A stretch of DNA of 64,000 nt from Lytechinus variegatus. Its lineage: Eukaryota; Echinodermata; Echinoidea; Temnopleuroida; Toxopneustidae. Shown here one piece after another: positions 38,201-49,920 of this stretch. The notes under the pieces were generated by a model. That model was not told the DNA's origin and did not search any database. It saw nothing but the letters and a program-made list of their open reading frames with translations. The stretch lies in NCBI RefSeq assembly GCF_018143015.1, contig NC_054740.1, positions 76,157,856-76,221,855 on the forward strand, written 5' to 3'. The position numbers and the translations under genes are program-made. Numbering within the stretch: position 1 is the stretch's first letter; each line of letters opens with the position of its first letter.

Positions 38201-41200
38201 TGACATGATGAAAATAATTGATTCCTTTTTACTACTGTACAGTAAGTTCCATATCAGAAAGGAAATTTACTGAGCAATTCAAATTTTGATGAAATAGTGC
38301 ACGTGAACAAAAAGGAAAATTTAAAGATGCTAAAAATGAATTATTTGGAGGGTCTCAATACGTCAATCATTTTCTAAATTACATGTGTGCATGGCTGGGT
38401 ATTCAACATGTTGAGATCAAATGCAACTACCCAAATAAACACAATCTTTTTTTTTTTCACTTTCAATTTCCAAATACACCTTTTGACAGAGGCATGTATT
38501 TCATACTTGCACATGATTGTTACATTTGTTGAAAATCACTTAATTCACAAAACTGGTCTAGATCATGTATTGACAGAATATTGCTAGATGTCTTTAGAAT
38601 AACAGACACAAAAGTATTTTACCTTGCTGCACGCTTCTATGTGATGATAGATGATGGGGAATCCAGCAACTGGAAACAAAGGTTTTGGAAGCTCTAGGGA
38701 CAGAGGTCGAAAGCGAGTACCTGAAATTGAAGTTGATTTCATGAACAGAATCTTTTCTACTTTCAAAACCTACATGTACAAAATCAAAGTGTGATATTAC
38801 ATAATTCAGGCCATTATTAAGGTCAATAAAGTTCACTCATTAGCTTTATGTCAGAATCTATTACAAAATTTGATGTTTTAACAAAAAAATCAAATTTTTG
38901 CTTAATACTTGCTCACTCACTGGCAAAATTTCTGATAAATTTTGCCCGATACGCCGTACTATCTAGCCCCCTCAAATTTTTTAGTTAGTTACGCCACCTG
39001 ACTACCCTTAGTGCTAACACTTTAGCATGAGAAAGGGAAATTATAAGATACTGAAATGGCAAAAAACGGCAGGAAGATTAAAAAGTGCTAAAAGTAAATG
39101 TCCCGCTTCAACCACTGAACTGAAAATACGTATTTCTAGTTCAGTGGTTGAAGCGGGACATTTTAGCACTTTTAATCTAGAACCGCTCATGATTTTGCCG
39201 CCCTCTATACGCATCACGTAACTAGGTTGCATTAACAAAGGATCAAAGATGGCGATGTCAACAAATGTGAGTAAACTCTCTTCTACTTTTATTTTTTCAT
39301 CGCCTTTTGGTGATATTTTGTAACCATAACTATCCATTTTTTGCCAACCAATATTTTTACCCATGCCATGTACAGAAGTGTTAACCTCAGATTCTAAACA
39401 TAACTAGCAGTTTGGCGCATTTTTATAGTTGCCTTTTCCTTTGGTGCGTGGGAGCCTATATATTCGAGCGCCAGGCATTAGGGGAGTAACCATACGTAGA
39501 GTATTTAACTTTACTCCCCAGGCGCCTCCAGGCTAAGAAGGAGAGAACTTTTAAGTATTCGTTTTTTGACCGAGGTTCCAGTCTGTGCCTCGATGTCAGG
39601 AAACTGCCACTCGTTAGACCTTCATCAATATAATCGTGGTAAGTGCATGATTTCTGTTTTCACAATTCATTTGGAGAAATATTTAGACCATAAATCACGC
39701 TAGTCCCGTGAGTATGGTCAAATACACGGTAAGCCCCTGGCCTGGGCTAGAACTTAAGCTCCCTAACCTACACTAGACCAAAAGCTTCGGTCTCTGTTTT
39801 TTTGTTGTTCAGCTGAACTTCGCTGGCTTCACTCACCAAATACAGAGACCGAAGTTCTAGCGCGATCTGTACAGGGGACTCAATGGCCATATGTTTATGT
39901 ACTTAAGATCGGATAAAACGGGGAAGTGAATTTGCGCGACAGCCGAGGCAAGTCACTGTTTTTGTTCCTTTTAACTTCATTTTTCTCCGTTTTTTGGCAA
40001 TTAATCATGCCAAGAGGGCCGAGGGAATATAAATTTGCATTTTTTTTGGTCACGTTAATTTTCAAAATTTTTATTAAAATATTAGGCCTAATTAAAGACA
40101 AAAATTGAAAAGCCCCGACAGGGGGATTTTGCACTGCAAGTCCCCTAATGGTGGCTGCACGATAGCGAGCCGTCTGTGTACGAGGAGTAAATAAACAAAG
40201 GCAGTGTATACAGCCACACGCGTGTGTCTTTACCATCCAGCCACACGCGTGTGGTTATATCCAGAACACCTATCTGTGGATACCGCCACACGCCGCCAGT
40301 AATAACAGTAAAACACGTATGTAGGTCTGACCGTCTATATCACGATCAAAATAACCTCATTTCTTCATTAAATTCTTACATTCTAAACCCCTTTGATATC
40401 CTTAGATCGTTTCAATTTCATTCTCACCGTCTTCTCTCCTTGCTTTTCTTGTCTTGTTACAAACGGTCGTCTGTTTAACAGCAAATTCTCTTTTTCTACT
40501 TGTGTCGATTCTGGCTTCCTTCGCGGTGGCAGACCCATACAGCGTTAGCGCAGCGCAGTAGTAGACATACACAGTTTGGACCAAGTGTTTAGCATGCACG
40601 AATCCCGAGTTTCGTACGTACGCACGTACGCGCACATAGCCTAGAGTCAGTAGAGAATCGACACAAGTAGAAAAAGTGTGGAAATTTGCTATTTAACAGG
40701 CGGCCTTTTGTAACAAGACAAGAAAAGCAAGGAAAGAAGACAGTGAGAATGAAATTGAAACGATTTAAAGAAATCAGAGTGGTTTAGAATGTAAGAATTT
40801 AATGAAGAAATGAGGTTATTTTGATCGTGATATAGACGGTCAGACCTACATACCGTAAGGGCACTAGTATTCAACCCGGCATAATTCAAAGATTTTGAGA
40901 TATTTCCAAAAATATTTAGAAATATGGAAACTACCTTAATTTCATACCTTTGTAATTTCCAGGGTAATCTGTTGTTGGTATTTTCTTTATCAATCTGTCG
41001 ACTGTATGCGCGTAGGATCGAATTATGCGCCGATGGCCTTTTGCACTGAATTGCACTAGTATTCAACCTAGTGAGGATAGATAGCAAATCTCAAAAGGGT
41101 TTATATTGGTAAATTAGATCTAGATCTATGTAAGTCTCTGGTTTGATTAATTCCCCGTTTGGTCTCATCTCAAATGGTCTAGTCCATAGTCGGATGGGAC

Positions 41201-41753
41201 AAGGGCAGATTGAGAGACAGGACCATCTTTCATCGCTAGGTTGAATACTAGTGCAGACGGGTTGAATACTAGTGCAAAAAACCGTCGCCGTATAATTCGA
41301 TCGCCCGCGCACACAGTCGACTGGTTGAAGAAAAAAATAACGGAAAAAGAATAACCAGCATTTGCTCTTAGAAATAAGACGGGTCTGAAATTCAGGTAAA
41401 TTCTATGTTTCTATATATTTGAGGAAACTCTCCAAACGGGTTGAATACTAGTGCCCTTACGGTACGCGTTTTACTGTTATTACTGGCGGCGTGTGGCGGT
41501 ATCCACAGATAGGTGTTCTGGATATAACCACACGCGTGTGGCTGGATGGTAAAGACACACGCGTGTGGCTGTATACACTGCCATAAAAAAAATGTTAAAA
41601 AAACTCCTCGAAACAGACGGCTGCTAGCTGTCTAAGCCTACACCAAGAAAAACATGTGGGACCGAACAAAAACTACGCTAGAGACCGGCTTCATTGAAAC
41701 AGTCTATGATTACCTTTTTGAGGCCCTCCAATTAATATCACAGCCTTCAGCAT
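26167..41753 (-). CDS. GMPPA: Mannose-1-phosphate guanyltransferase alpha (GDP-mannose pyrophosphorylase regulatory subunit)
   Basis: Constant coding exons on the minus strand: 41753-41714, 38720-38623, 38043-37940, 37614-37422, 37030-36971, 36440-36310, 35514-35386, 33437-33290, 32122-32030, 31261-31090. They are followed by either 28763-28663 or 26267-26167. Either choice gives 1269 nt, 422 residues plus stop (human GMPPA has about 420). The nucleotidyltransferase domain spans about residues 1-250: [64 protein letters not shown]. The left-handed beta-helix follows: [57 protein letters not shown] begins the insertion that separates GMPPA from the catalytic GMPPB. Cytosolic; in vertebrates it binds GMPPB and mediates feedback inhibition by GDP-mannose, controlling the donor for N-glycans, O-mannose and GPI anchors. 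Introns contain many repeats. Confidence 0.97.
28663..28763 (-). CDS. GMPPA: GMPPA proximal alternative last exon (11A)
   Basis: The acceptor TTATCTAG is followed by 101 nt in the same phase as exon 11B. It encodes [20 protein letters not shown] then [12 protein letters not shown] and TAG. The [10 protein letters not shown] core is identical to the vertebrate protein, so this is the conserved form. A minus-strand AATAAA at 28432-28427, about 230 nt past the stop, could end this isoform before the distal exon is transcribed. Confidence 0.93.
32325..33071 (-). repeat. DR1-bearing repeat, copy 2 (reverse)
   Basis: This has the same ends and internal units as the 13.9-kb copy, in reverse orientation: GCAGGTGAGACAAAAAGG at the high end and GGCCGTCTCACCTGCATC at the low end. 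TGACCTTTGACCT (reverse DR1) is at 32530, 32692 and 32855. It lies in the GMPPA intron between the exons at 33290 and 32122. Confidence 0.85.
33762..34728. mobile_element. 967-bp Tc1/mariner-like element, non-coding
   Basis: The left end, AGTGCGTATCAAAAAAAGTT, continues into TACACTTTGAAAAA. The right end carries the inverted copy (34690-34728), and TA lies outside each end (33760-33761 and 34729-34730). The interior has no transposase that I can read. It lies in a GMPPA intron. Confidence 0.8.
39076..39177. repeat. Near-perfect 102-bp palindrome
   Basis: GATTAAAAAGTGCTAAAA and ATGTCCCGCTTCAACCACTG on the left are complemented in reverse by CAGTGGTTGAAGCGGGACAT and TTTTAGCACTTTTAATC on the right. 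The centre is AATACGTATT, with essentially no loop. There is one 4-nt bulge (GTAA) and one or two mismatches. It lies in GMPPA intron 1. Confidence 0.9.
40168..41622. mobile_element. Long-arm foldback element in GMPPA intron 1
   Basis: The left arm (about 40168-40515) and right arm (about 40649-40852 plus 41463-41622) are inverted copies: AGCCGTCTGT opens and ACAGACGGCT closes the element. CCACACGCGTGTGG words and GACCTACATACG recur in mirrored order. The central spacer is about 130 bp (about 40516-40648). A 4-bp TAGC outside both ends may be the target duplication if each TIR is one or two bases longer. The right arm is split by the element at 40853-41462. No transposase. Confidence 0.85.
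40853..41462. mobile_element. 610-bp TIR element nested in the foldback arm
   Basis: The ends are CCGTAAGGGCACTAGTATTC at the left and its perfect inverted copy at the right. TA is on both sides (40851-40852 and 41463-41464). The 16-mer GCACTAGTATTCAACC occurs five times: forward at 40861 and 41053, reverse at 41239, 41260 and 41439. Repeated subterminal copies are typical of transposase-binding sites. The 132-residue minus-strand ORF near here runs into flanking arm sequence and is not coding. Confidence 0.9.
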
Positions 41754-42227
41754 CTCGAATACCTTTCCTTTCAACGAATCAAAATAAAATTTCTTCTAAT
41801 GTAGTTAACTTTAGTCTCTTAACTTAAAGACCAAAATATGGTCTTTTCTTCCCGTATCTGTTGACGTGGATTGTCAACAATTTGAAGTGAGAGACTTGAC
41901 TAGACTTGTAAAAATAGCACTAAGGTGTCGTCAAACAGACATTTTGGTGATCAAATCGGTTCACAAATTCATATTGTAAGGTCTGCCTATCGATTACTCT
42001 GTGCACCCCCGCCTGCCTGTGACACAGTGGCATAGGCGTCAGCGCAAAGAATTATCCCCGGGGACTATCCTTTATTCAGCTCAGGGGGGGGGGCATGGGG
42101 ACATCTGCGCTGATGCTCATTCACCGGGGGCAAGTCTTATTTTCACCATTGACTACTCCTCAGGCCCCCCCCCCAAAAAAATCCATCCAAATTCCAAAAA
42201 GAAGAACAGTAACATTATATATTAAAG

Positions 42228-42820
42228 GTCGAGCCCACCCCACAAAAAAGGTTGATTTGAATAAATAGAGAAAATCAAATCAGTATAACGCTAAATATTT
42301 CATCGAAATCGGATATAAATTAAGAAAGTTATAACATTATAGACTTTCGCTTATTTTTCACAAAACAGTAATATGCACAACCCCGTGCACAACTCAGTGA
42401 CATGCAAATGAGACAGTCGATGGCCCTCACTCACTATTTCTTTTGTTTTTTATTGTTTGAATTATACAATATTTCATTTTTTCAATACAGATTTGACAAT
42501 AAAGACCAACTTGACTGAACCACAATGCTTCACAGTATTAAACAAAGTTCCACATGTGGAAAGAACTAATCATTGTTCCACTTGATAATGAGGAGAATAC
42601 TAGAATATTTCCTATTTCATACTATGAAATAAAAAAGAAAAAATGAGTGGATGAAGTCATCAGTCTCTTCATTTGCTTACCGACCAGGATTGTTATGTGG
42701 ATGAAGCAAAATTTTGAAAAATAATTTTTTTATTTTACATCCGATTTTGACAAAATTTTCAGTGATAATTACGCTTGTTGGAATTACTTTTTATTCCAAT
42801 CAACTCTTTGTCGGGTTAAT
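42228..42820. repeat. Long diverged relative of the 7.58-kb foldback MITE
   Basis: AAAGGTCGAGCCCACC, GTTGATTTGAATAAATAGAG and CATCGAAATCGGATATAAAT at the left match the 7580-7831 element. ATTTTACATCCGATTTTGAC and TTTTTATTCCAATCAA at 42732-42802 are the opposite arm. About 350 bp of unrelated sequence lies between the arms, including an LTR-free stretch with a possible LINE-tail look (42470-42520). Confidence 0.55.
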
Positions 42821-43289
42821 CATAGATCTAAACGATAAAAAGTGAAAAAATGTCAATAGTAATTCCTTTTCGTGAAAAAGTAGGCCTACTTTTGATAGGA
42901 AATGATCTATTTATTGCATCTGGAATAGCATACCCACATGTCATTGTGAAGTAGGCTGACAATTATTCTCTAATGTAATGGGGTAACTCATTGATCTTTT
43001 TTTATGTCATGCCCGCCCCATGGCAATTGCTTTGTTTTTGTTGGAAATGATGGATATAAGTTTTTGCGACGGCGCACAGTGGTGAAACAGCCATCTGAAA
43101 AAAGGAAAAATGGGTGGAAACAGTGCATCAGCACCGTCGGGCTTCTATATATTCACTGTATATTATTATTCACGTGACTGCATGCTTGTCAAGTTCAATG
43201 ACTTTGTAAATTAAAAGTGCAGCAAAACGATGAAAAGCAATTTCTAAGATAAAGTCGAAAATGTTGATTTTATTTTTATTTCTATTTTG

Positions 43290-43555
43290 CATATACATTT
43301 TATTAATATGATTTATTTATTTATTTATTATCTATTTATTTGTTATTCATTAGTTCATTTATTTAACAATTTTGATTAATTGATTATTGATTAATAATCT
43401 ATTAATTGATTTATTTATTCATCTATTTATTTCTTTTATCTTTACCAATTTTCTTCATTTAATTCTTTGTTTATTAATTATTTAATTCATATACTTTTTC
43501 TTTCTTTCTTTCTTTATTATCACTATCATCATTATTATTATCATTTATTTCATTA
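43290..43555. repeat. TTTA/ATTT-rich simple sequence
   Basis: Dense TTTATTTA, ATTAATTGATT and later TTTC repeats. Non-coding. Confidence 0.8.
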
Positions 43556-44586
43556 TGGATTTACGGCGGCTGGGGGTGGGGTGGTTAGGGGTTTGAACCT
43601 CCCCCGTCCTGCCACGTAAAAAAATGTAATGACCTACATTTTTGAGCCAACCCCAAATTACCTTCATTATTATTGACCCCGTTTTTTGCTTGCCCAAAAA
43701 AATTATCGGTACCAAAATGACCTCCATTTAGTATAGTGTAAGTCTTTTTTTGCTTGTCAAATTTCTCGGTCAAATAAACAGACCCCCTCCTGTTAGATCG
43801 GCCCCACAAAGGCCTACTTTTGATTATGCGTCTTTTGGGGAACCATAATTCCAGTCATACGCTATACTACCCCCTACCCACTCATTCAGTGAACAAGGTT
43901 ATGATATGCCCCTACCAAATTAAACAGAACAACCAACATTTTTTGGCTATAGTAATGTATTAATTGTAAAAATTAAGTAAAAAATAATTGCATTTGTTCG
44001 GTGTCTGTAGTGCTTGTATCCTACCTATAGGACGCAATGATGGAGTGGCACCTGAATTCAACTATGTTCATGTTGGTAACCCGCCAAGAGCCTCTACTAA
44101 TTTACGTTACAAAAAAAAGAGCTTGTCATTAAAAAGACCGAAATATTGCACCTACAATTCATTCAATTCTAAGTCAATAACATGGATTATATTAATCTCC
44201 GACCAAACTGAATGAAAGAAATATCTTTGAAACTTATTCTTAGGAAAAATACCCCTATTAATTCATTCCTTGTTTTCATACGTCTCGACAATTTTATTTT
44301 TATTGTGAGTGCGTACACTCACTTCACTTTACCATGTGACGTTTTATTCTAGAGTAGTTATGTTCGAAAAATTCAGCATTGCATTTTTGTGTGAATAGTC
44401 TAGTGTTTCAGACATATTAAATTATAGAAATCAACCCTCCAGAATAAAATAGAAATATGTACGTGTTTCTCATTTCTTGCATGCAATTTTTCAGTTTAGA
44501 CAGTAAAAATATCCAATGTAAACCCGTCTCTTCCCCCATTTGTTTTATACGCAGGTGATTATTTTGTAATACTAAGTGCAACATTC

Positions 44587-44749
44587 CGGGGGGGCGTTTC
44601 ATCAACATTTTTGTCCGACAAGTTGTCAGATCTGACAACTTTTCTGGATTTTGATTGGCTGAGAAGCACTGTTACTATGGTAACTGTCGGATAAAATGGG
44701 ACTTGTCGGTTAAAATGTCTGACAAGTCCTTTCATGAAACGCTCCCCAG
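44587..44749. repeat. 163-bp MITE with an X-box-like core
   Basis: GGGGCGTTTCATCAAC at the left is answered by TTTCATGAAACGCTCCCC at the right. CCGACAAGTTGTCAG and TCTGACAAGTCC are a second inverted pair. The palindrome GTTACTATGGTAAC (44671-44684) sits between them, about 500 bp upstream of the small gene. Confidence 0.65.
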
Positions 44750-45177
44750 GCCTACTACATGTAACAACACATTACCGTGTACCGTACCGTAGACTATTTA
44801 GATTGCGAATTGAATCAACATTCCCAGCGCGGCTGCTGCAGAACTTCTTACTGTTAAACTCTGACTAAGTTCTAACTTTAATCTACATTGTATTTCTGAT
44901 ATTTTGACACAAGGAGTTTGGTTGGAATCATTTAACGGCCTTCATCTATTTTGTATCTGACTGACCTGAGCAGTAGACGCAATTTTCAAGGCGTAAGATA
45001 AGCCTTCTCGTCTGACGTGGATAGCGGTTGCTACGTGAGGAGAAAGCCTGAACTTTGGGGGTGGGCCTGTGCGAGCTTCCGTGCAATCTTCAGTACCGGA
45101 TCGTCCGCGGACAGTCGACAGTCTACCCGGTAAACAACGAACTAGGCCTACTAGTAGTTTCCGACGCTATTTTCATC

Positions 45178-47618
45178 ATGTCTTCACTTCATTGGGAGGC
45201 TGTTCGAAGACAACGTGTCTTTGATAAAAAGCAAGAGGCATTAAGAAGAACAGAGGTGAGTGGAATGACTTGAGTCTTGAGTCTTGAGACAAACCAAGAA
45301 AAAGTCTAACAAAATTCTTGGATGGACGAATACTGGGCGAGTGTCACCACATGGCAAGGATAACGTGTGACACCCTGAATTTCCTAAGTGAAGGCACCTT
45401 TCCTTTTCAGCTGCCATAAAGTGAACATCTAAGAAGTAGGACACATATATCAAATTCATTCTACCAGCAGACACAGTTAACAATTGCATGTGCCTAAATC
45501 ATGGCTTTAGGATGGGGGGTCGGGTGTCCGGACACTTAATATTTTTGAAGCCATCTTTTTTGTCTTTGGATTACAATAAAAATACAAATTCAATAATTGT
45601 AATCATCTTCTATTTTGTTCTCTATAATATTTCCTAACATTTGTACCAAACATTTATGAAACTTCGCTTATAAATTTTTCCAAATGACTTTCTAAAACTG
45701 ATCGTCCGGACACACAACCTGTCCGGACACACCACAACTGGGTATACATACATGAATATTTCTTTGCACAAATGCTAAGAAAACCAAGAAGTAAATAACT
45801 GATGACACTGACCACTAAGTCAATTTGACCAATTTTCAAAAGTGAACATTTATCAAGGTGGTGATACATGTTTAGATCTCTGAAATAAAAGAAGTTTGGT
45901 GGCTTTTAGATTATATCTGTGTTTGTAACAGCCATCATATTTAAATAAAAACTGACCAAATACTGGGCATGTTTGTTTAATACCCAACTCAGAACCATGT
46001 CCCCCCCAAAAGGAGGCCAAGGGCAGGCCCAAGCCAAGGCATAAATAACGTTCAACATAAGCTCAACAATTAGAATTTTAAGTAGTTGGCTTATTTGTTT
46101 TTAGAGTTTTGCATAGTTTTAGGTTTAGCAGCCAATCAATGGTAAGACAATTGGGTCCACACTTTATAAGGAGAAACATGCATCAGTGATTTGTTTTGGA
46201 AGAACATCCTCCAGATGTGCTTTGATCATTTGAGCTTACCAAGGAATTCAATTATTGATCACTGGGTTATTGTGTGAAATTGTCTGCATTGTGTACTTAC
46301 AAAGTCCTTTTTGTACAATGATACCTATTGTCATGAGGCAAAGGAATACAGGAGAGACTACCTTAATGCGTTTTTGTGAATGCAGAGTAGAGAGACTAAA
46401 GATGAATATAGATTACGATGACAATTTCCTAACCTCTTAATCTAGAACTAATATGTACTTTATTGTGAGGTTAAATCATTTAAAAAGTTCTTTTTACTTT
46501 TTGAAATTTCTATTCTAGGAACAGAAAAAAGAACTTGCGGAAAAGAATCGCAAGCAGCAGGAGGAACTTGCAAAAGGCAGTCAGTCAGAATCATACCACC
46601 GTCAATTGCTTGCCACTAGAGGGCAGACTGCAGAGACATGTAATCACTTGACATTGGATGAACAGAGAAGACTAGAGCATCAAGAGATTGTTAAAGAGCA
46701 CTTTCTTAGGTCAAGATTACGCTACAATGTAAGTCAAATAGTGAATACTTGTTTTTTTCATGTGGTTAAAGTTGGAATAAATTTCTTATAGGAAGCCTAG
46801 TAATAAATTTAAAGAAAGTCGCTGAGTGTATGAAAAAAACCCTGTAGTATAATGCTATTTGTTTATGCATGTTCAAAAGGAACAACAGCACTTGTTATAT
46901 AATACAAGCAAAATAATAGATCACAGACCAGACATTGTGACAGTCTTTTAATCTCTATTGGAAAGTAAAGCATTTTAAGCTCTTTTGACAATCACATTAT
47001 CCATGCTTGCTCAGAAAAAAAAAACAACAGTGGAAAATTATAATTATGCTCGTTATTCAGGGCAAGGGGCATAGTTTGTATAAATTGACAAATCCACTTG
47101 ACTTTCGGCAATTGGATTGAGAACAACATGTAGATTATTCAACTTTCTTATAAAGAAGGATCACTTGAACCTCTGATATTTCACACATGTACATGTTGGT
47201 GCACATTATTACCATATTAAATAAACTTTTTTCTCTCTAGAAATGTGGTATGGTTTACAGTCAAATAAAATATGGTCAATAATAGTGAATCTGCTATTTG
47301 CAAAACTTTTATCGGATAAATTACAGTATTCTAGATTTTTATATTTTGAAGGAATATCGGTATGACAAACAACGAATGGATCTTTACTTCAGCCTATGGT
47401 GGTTATGCTTCTTTGCATTTATGTTGTTTTTTCTTGGGTTTTGCCATGTTCAGGTTGCCATATATTAACATTTATTTTAAGACTTGTGCTGGACACTGTT
47501 ATTAATGGAAAATATTTCATTTTCCCATGCCATTTGCCTTGAATTTCAGGAGTTGCATTTCATTGATGATTTCTTTTCTTTATTATTTCAGGATATTGAC
47601 TGTGCTCAGCAGTGGTAG
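45178..47618 (+). CDS. Unrecognised 104-residue charged helical protein, three exons
   Basis: Coding exons: 45178-45255, 46519-46728, 47592-47618. They are joined at GT-AG sites on codon boundaries, total 315 nt (104 codons plus TAG). The protein starts MSSLHWEAVRRQRVFDKKQE and continues through a Lys/Glu/Gln-rich helix (EEQKKELAEKNRKQQEELAK). A short break follows, then LDEQRRLEHQEIVKEHFLRS, and it ends NDIDCAQQW. It has no signal peptide or membrane segment; the heptad-like charge pattern suggests a coiled coil or extended helix, and an intracellular or cytoskeletal place is inferred. I do not recognise the family. An upstream in-frame ATG at 45055 would add 41 residues of poor quality, so the ATG at 45178 is preferred. 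The last exon adds only eight residues, so the C-terminus is less certain. AATAAA follows at 48005-48010. Confidence 0.65.
45510..45745. repeat. TGTCCGGACA-rich inverted repeat
   Basis: GGGTGTCCGGACACTT near 45520 is mirrored by CGTCCGGACACAC and CTGTCCGGACACACC near 45702-45735. It is an incomplete or decayed inverted-repeat element in intron 1 of the small gene. Confidence 0.45.
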
Positions 47619-49915
47619 ACAAGAATTTCAACAACAAAACTAAAACTTTACAAACAACCTTTGATGTGGTGCAAGTGATGAAAAAGATGGGGAAGAATAT
47701 GTTGCAACAGTGAAAGTAAATCAGTGCATGTCATTGACTAAACCAGTGTAATAGTTTTATTACAGCATTTCATTTGCAGAATCTGAAATTATGCAGTGCC
47801 ATTACCTACATGTATATTGAGTCTAACTTTTCTGGACTAAATTTAGTCATTCCCGGTACTAAAATATCCCAAAGTGAACCTTACTACTACATGATATGAA
47901 CAGTAAGGGTTCTAAACAATTTTGAATACAAAATTCAGAAAAAGTTATGGAATACGGAAACGTTCTCATGGTTGCCAGTGCTTGATAATTTTGGGGATAT
48001 TTTCAATAAATGGTTTCAACCATTTTGATTTAATCTCTTCTCAAGAGAAGCAAATAAATAGATTTTAAACAGATATATAATTTTGAACTTGTAAATCATC
48101 TTGGAAATTGCATTTTATGCTAAAGAAATATTTAGAATGTCCTATTGAAATTATTGTTGACTGATATTTTACAATAATGTTGCATATTGATTATGAAAAT
48201 TATTTTCATTGTTTCATCTGTATTCACCTACTAATGCATTGTAATGTGGGATGTCATTTACATGCATGTATTGTAAAATGCACCTCTTTACTGTCTAGTA
48301 TTGTATGTATTGTATTTGGGTTTTTTTCAAAACAAAGGGGCCATTAAAATAATACATGTGCATGTGTGTGTGTGTGTGTGTGTGTGTGGGGGGGGGGTGG
48401 TACTTCTGCCGGTGAATCTGTCAAGTGTTTGTGGTACAATGCATTTAGTATTGTGGAATGATTTGGAGTAACTTTGATTCGTTTCTTATGTATCATATGA
48501 TGTTTGGCCTGTTGGTAGTCAGGTATTGTGTTTATACATGTATACAATTCATAAGAGCTTTAATTTAAGACTGAAGTAGACTTTTCAATCAATAATTTTA
48601 CAGTAACATTTATTTTATACTTATTGAATTATAATCTTGAGGATTTATGTTTTCAATGTCTAAATCATGCAATTCGTGCCATGTAGCTAGAACCCCAAGC
48701 ATTAACATAGTCATTAAATATGTGTATCAAAGTTTTTTCAAACAAGATAAGAATGAAAAAAATATTAAGAACGTGTTAATTTGAATGGTGATTGCAATGG
48801 CAACATATAAATTTCTCAATTACCTTGCGAATCTTAGGCCTCATAAATAATTTACATATTATCAAGATGCTGTAGGGGTTTTTATCATAAAAATAGTAAT
48901 GGATTACTCAACTACTAATTAATTAACACTAATTATTCCTAAAAGCAACAGTACAATATAATTACAACTAAAATTTTGCTTCGTAATGTTGATGAATTTT
49001 TACCATCTCAAAATGAGATTAAAAATAAATTGATGTTTGTATATGGAGCTGTAAAATTATATTTTTTTAAATTGTCCAATTGCCATTTGTTCCGTCCATA
49101 CCTGTATTAGTGCATTATTTGTCTTGTGGTTACTTTCTTTTCCTTGTGATCATTTACATTTGGCATTATATCTTTTTATTCTCTAAATAATACAAAGTTG
49201 ATGTCAAGCCTATTGCTGAATTGTTCAAGACATCACAATTTGGTCTTTTTGTTATGTAGGCTGATTTCTTTACTTTATACAAGTTAACTCAATTTATTTG
49301 CACTCCATAAAGGCCCCTTTCCTATTTGTAGCGATCCATCTATTCATCCGTCCATCCATAGATGTTCAGTAAAATGTCACATTAATCTCATTTGTGTGTG
49401 TGCACGGGGAGGGGTTTTATCATTTGCTTTAGTACATCATGTACATGTTCAAAGAGCTTATTACTTTCTTGGTGCTTGCAAGGAAATGGTGATAATCAAA
49501 TTTCTGTCCTTTTTTATTGTTGAAACTATTAATTACTATTTTTATTGTCGATGCACAAACTATCATGTATGTTTGTTTTCGAATTCTCTGTAACTTTTAA
49601 TTCATGATCTATGCAGTATAATAAATATATTTGTGTAAGTAAAAAATGCAATATTATATGTTATTAATGTCGTCATATTCATTATTTTAGTTAAGACTTT
49701 GATTGAGGTGGGTGGGTCACCGTGGCAGTGCGCCTCGCCTGCGGAGATTTCGAATTATTTGAAGGTAAAGGAGACAAGATATGAAATCGATATGCACGTT
49801 CGGTCCTATTTCCGCAAAATTATGGACGCACAATTGAAGATCAGTTTTCTGAATCCATAGTTATCATGTCATCTCGTGTTTAATAATGGAAGCTCCTTGA
49901 TATACACATGTATTA
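47619..49915. other. 3' UTR and intergenic DNA
   Basis: The 3' UTR of the 104-residue gene probably ends shortly after AATAAA at 48005-48010; another AATAAA lies near 49620. A TG microsatellite occupies about 48361-48388. No second gene is supported; short ORFs here are random. Confidence 0.5.
48361..48400. repeat. (TG)n microsatellite with adjoining G run
   Basis: About 14 TG units followed by a run of about nine G. Confidence 0.95.
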
Positions 49916-49920
49916 CCATT

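Larger units (their letters stand above)
41754..45177. other. Divergent intergenic region between GMPPA and the 45.2-kb gene
   Basis: GMPPA leaves to the left and the small gene to the right. The interval holds a TTAA-type repeat relative (about 42228-42820), partial CAGTGGCATAGG-type repeat sequence (about 42028-42180), T/A-rich simple DNA (about 43290-43550) and a MITE (44587-44749). No TATA box is convincing on either side. Confidence 0.5.

Noticed and set aside
39041-39364. 107-residue minus-strand ORF
   Set aside because: It spans the 102-bp palindrome in GMPPA intron 1; the same peptide appears on both strands because the DNA is palindromic.
40689-41087. 132-residue minus-strand ORF
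   Set aside because: It crosses the junction of a foldback arm and the nested 610-bp element, so it is a chance fusion of repeats.
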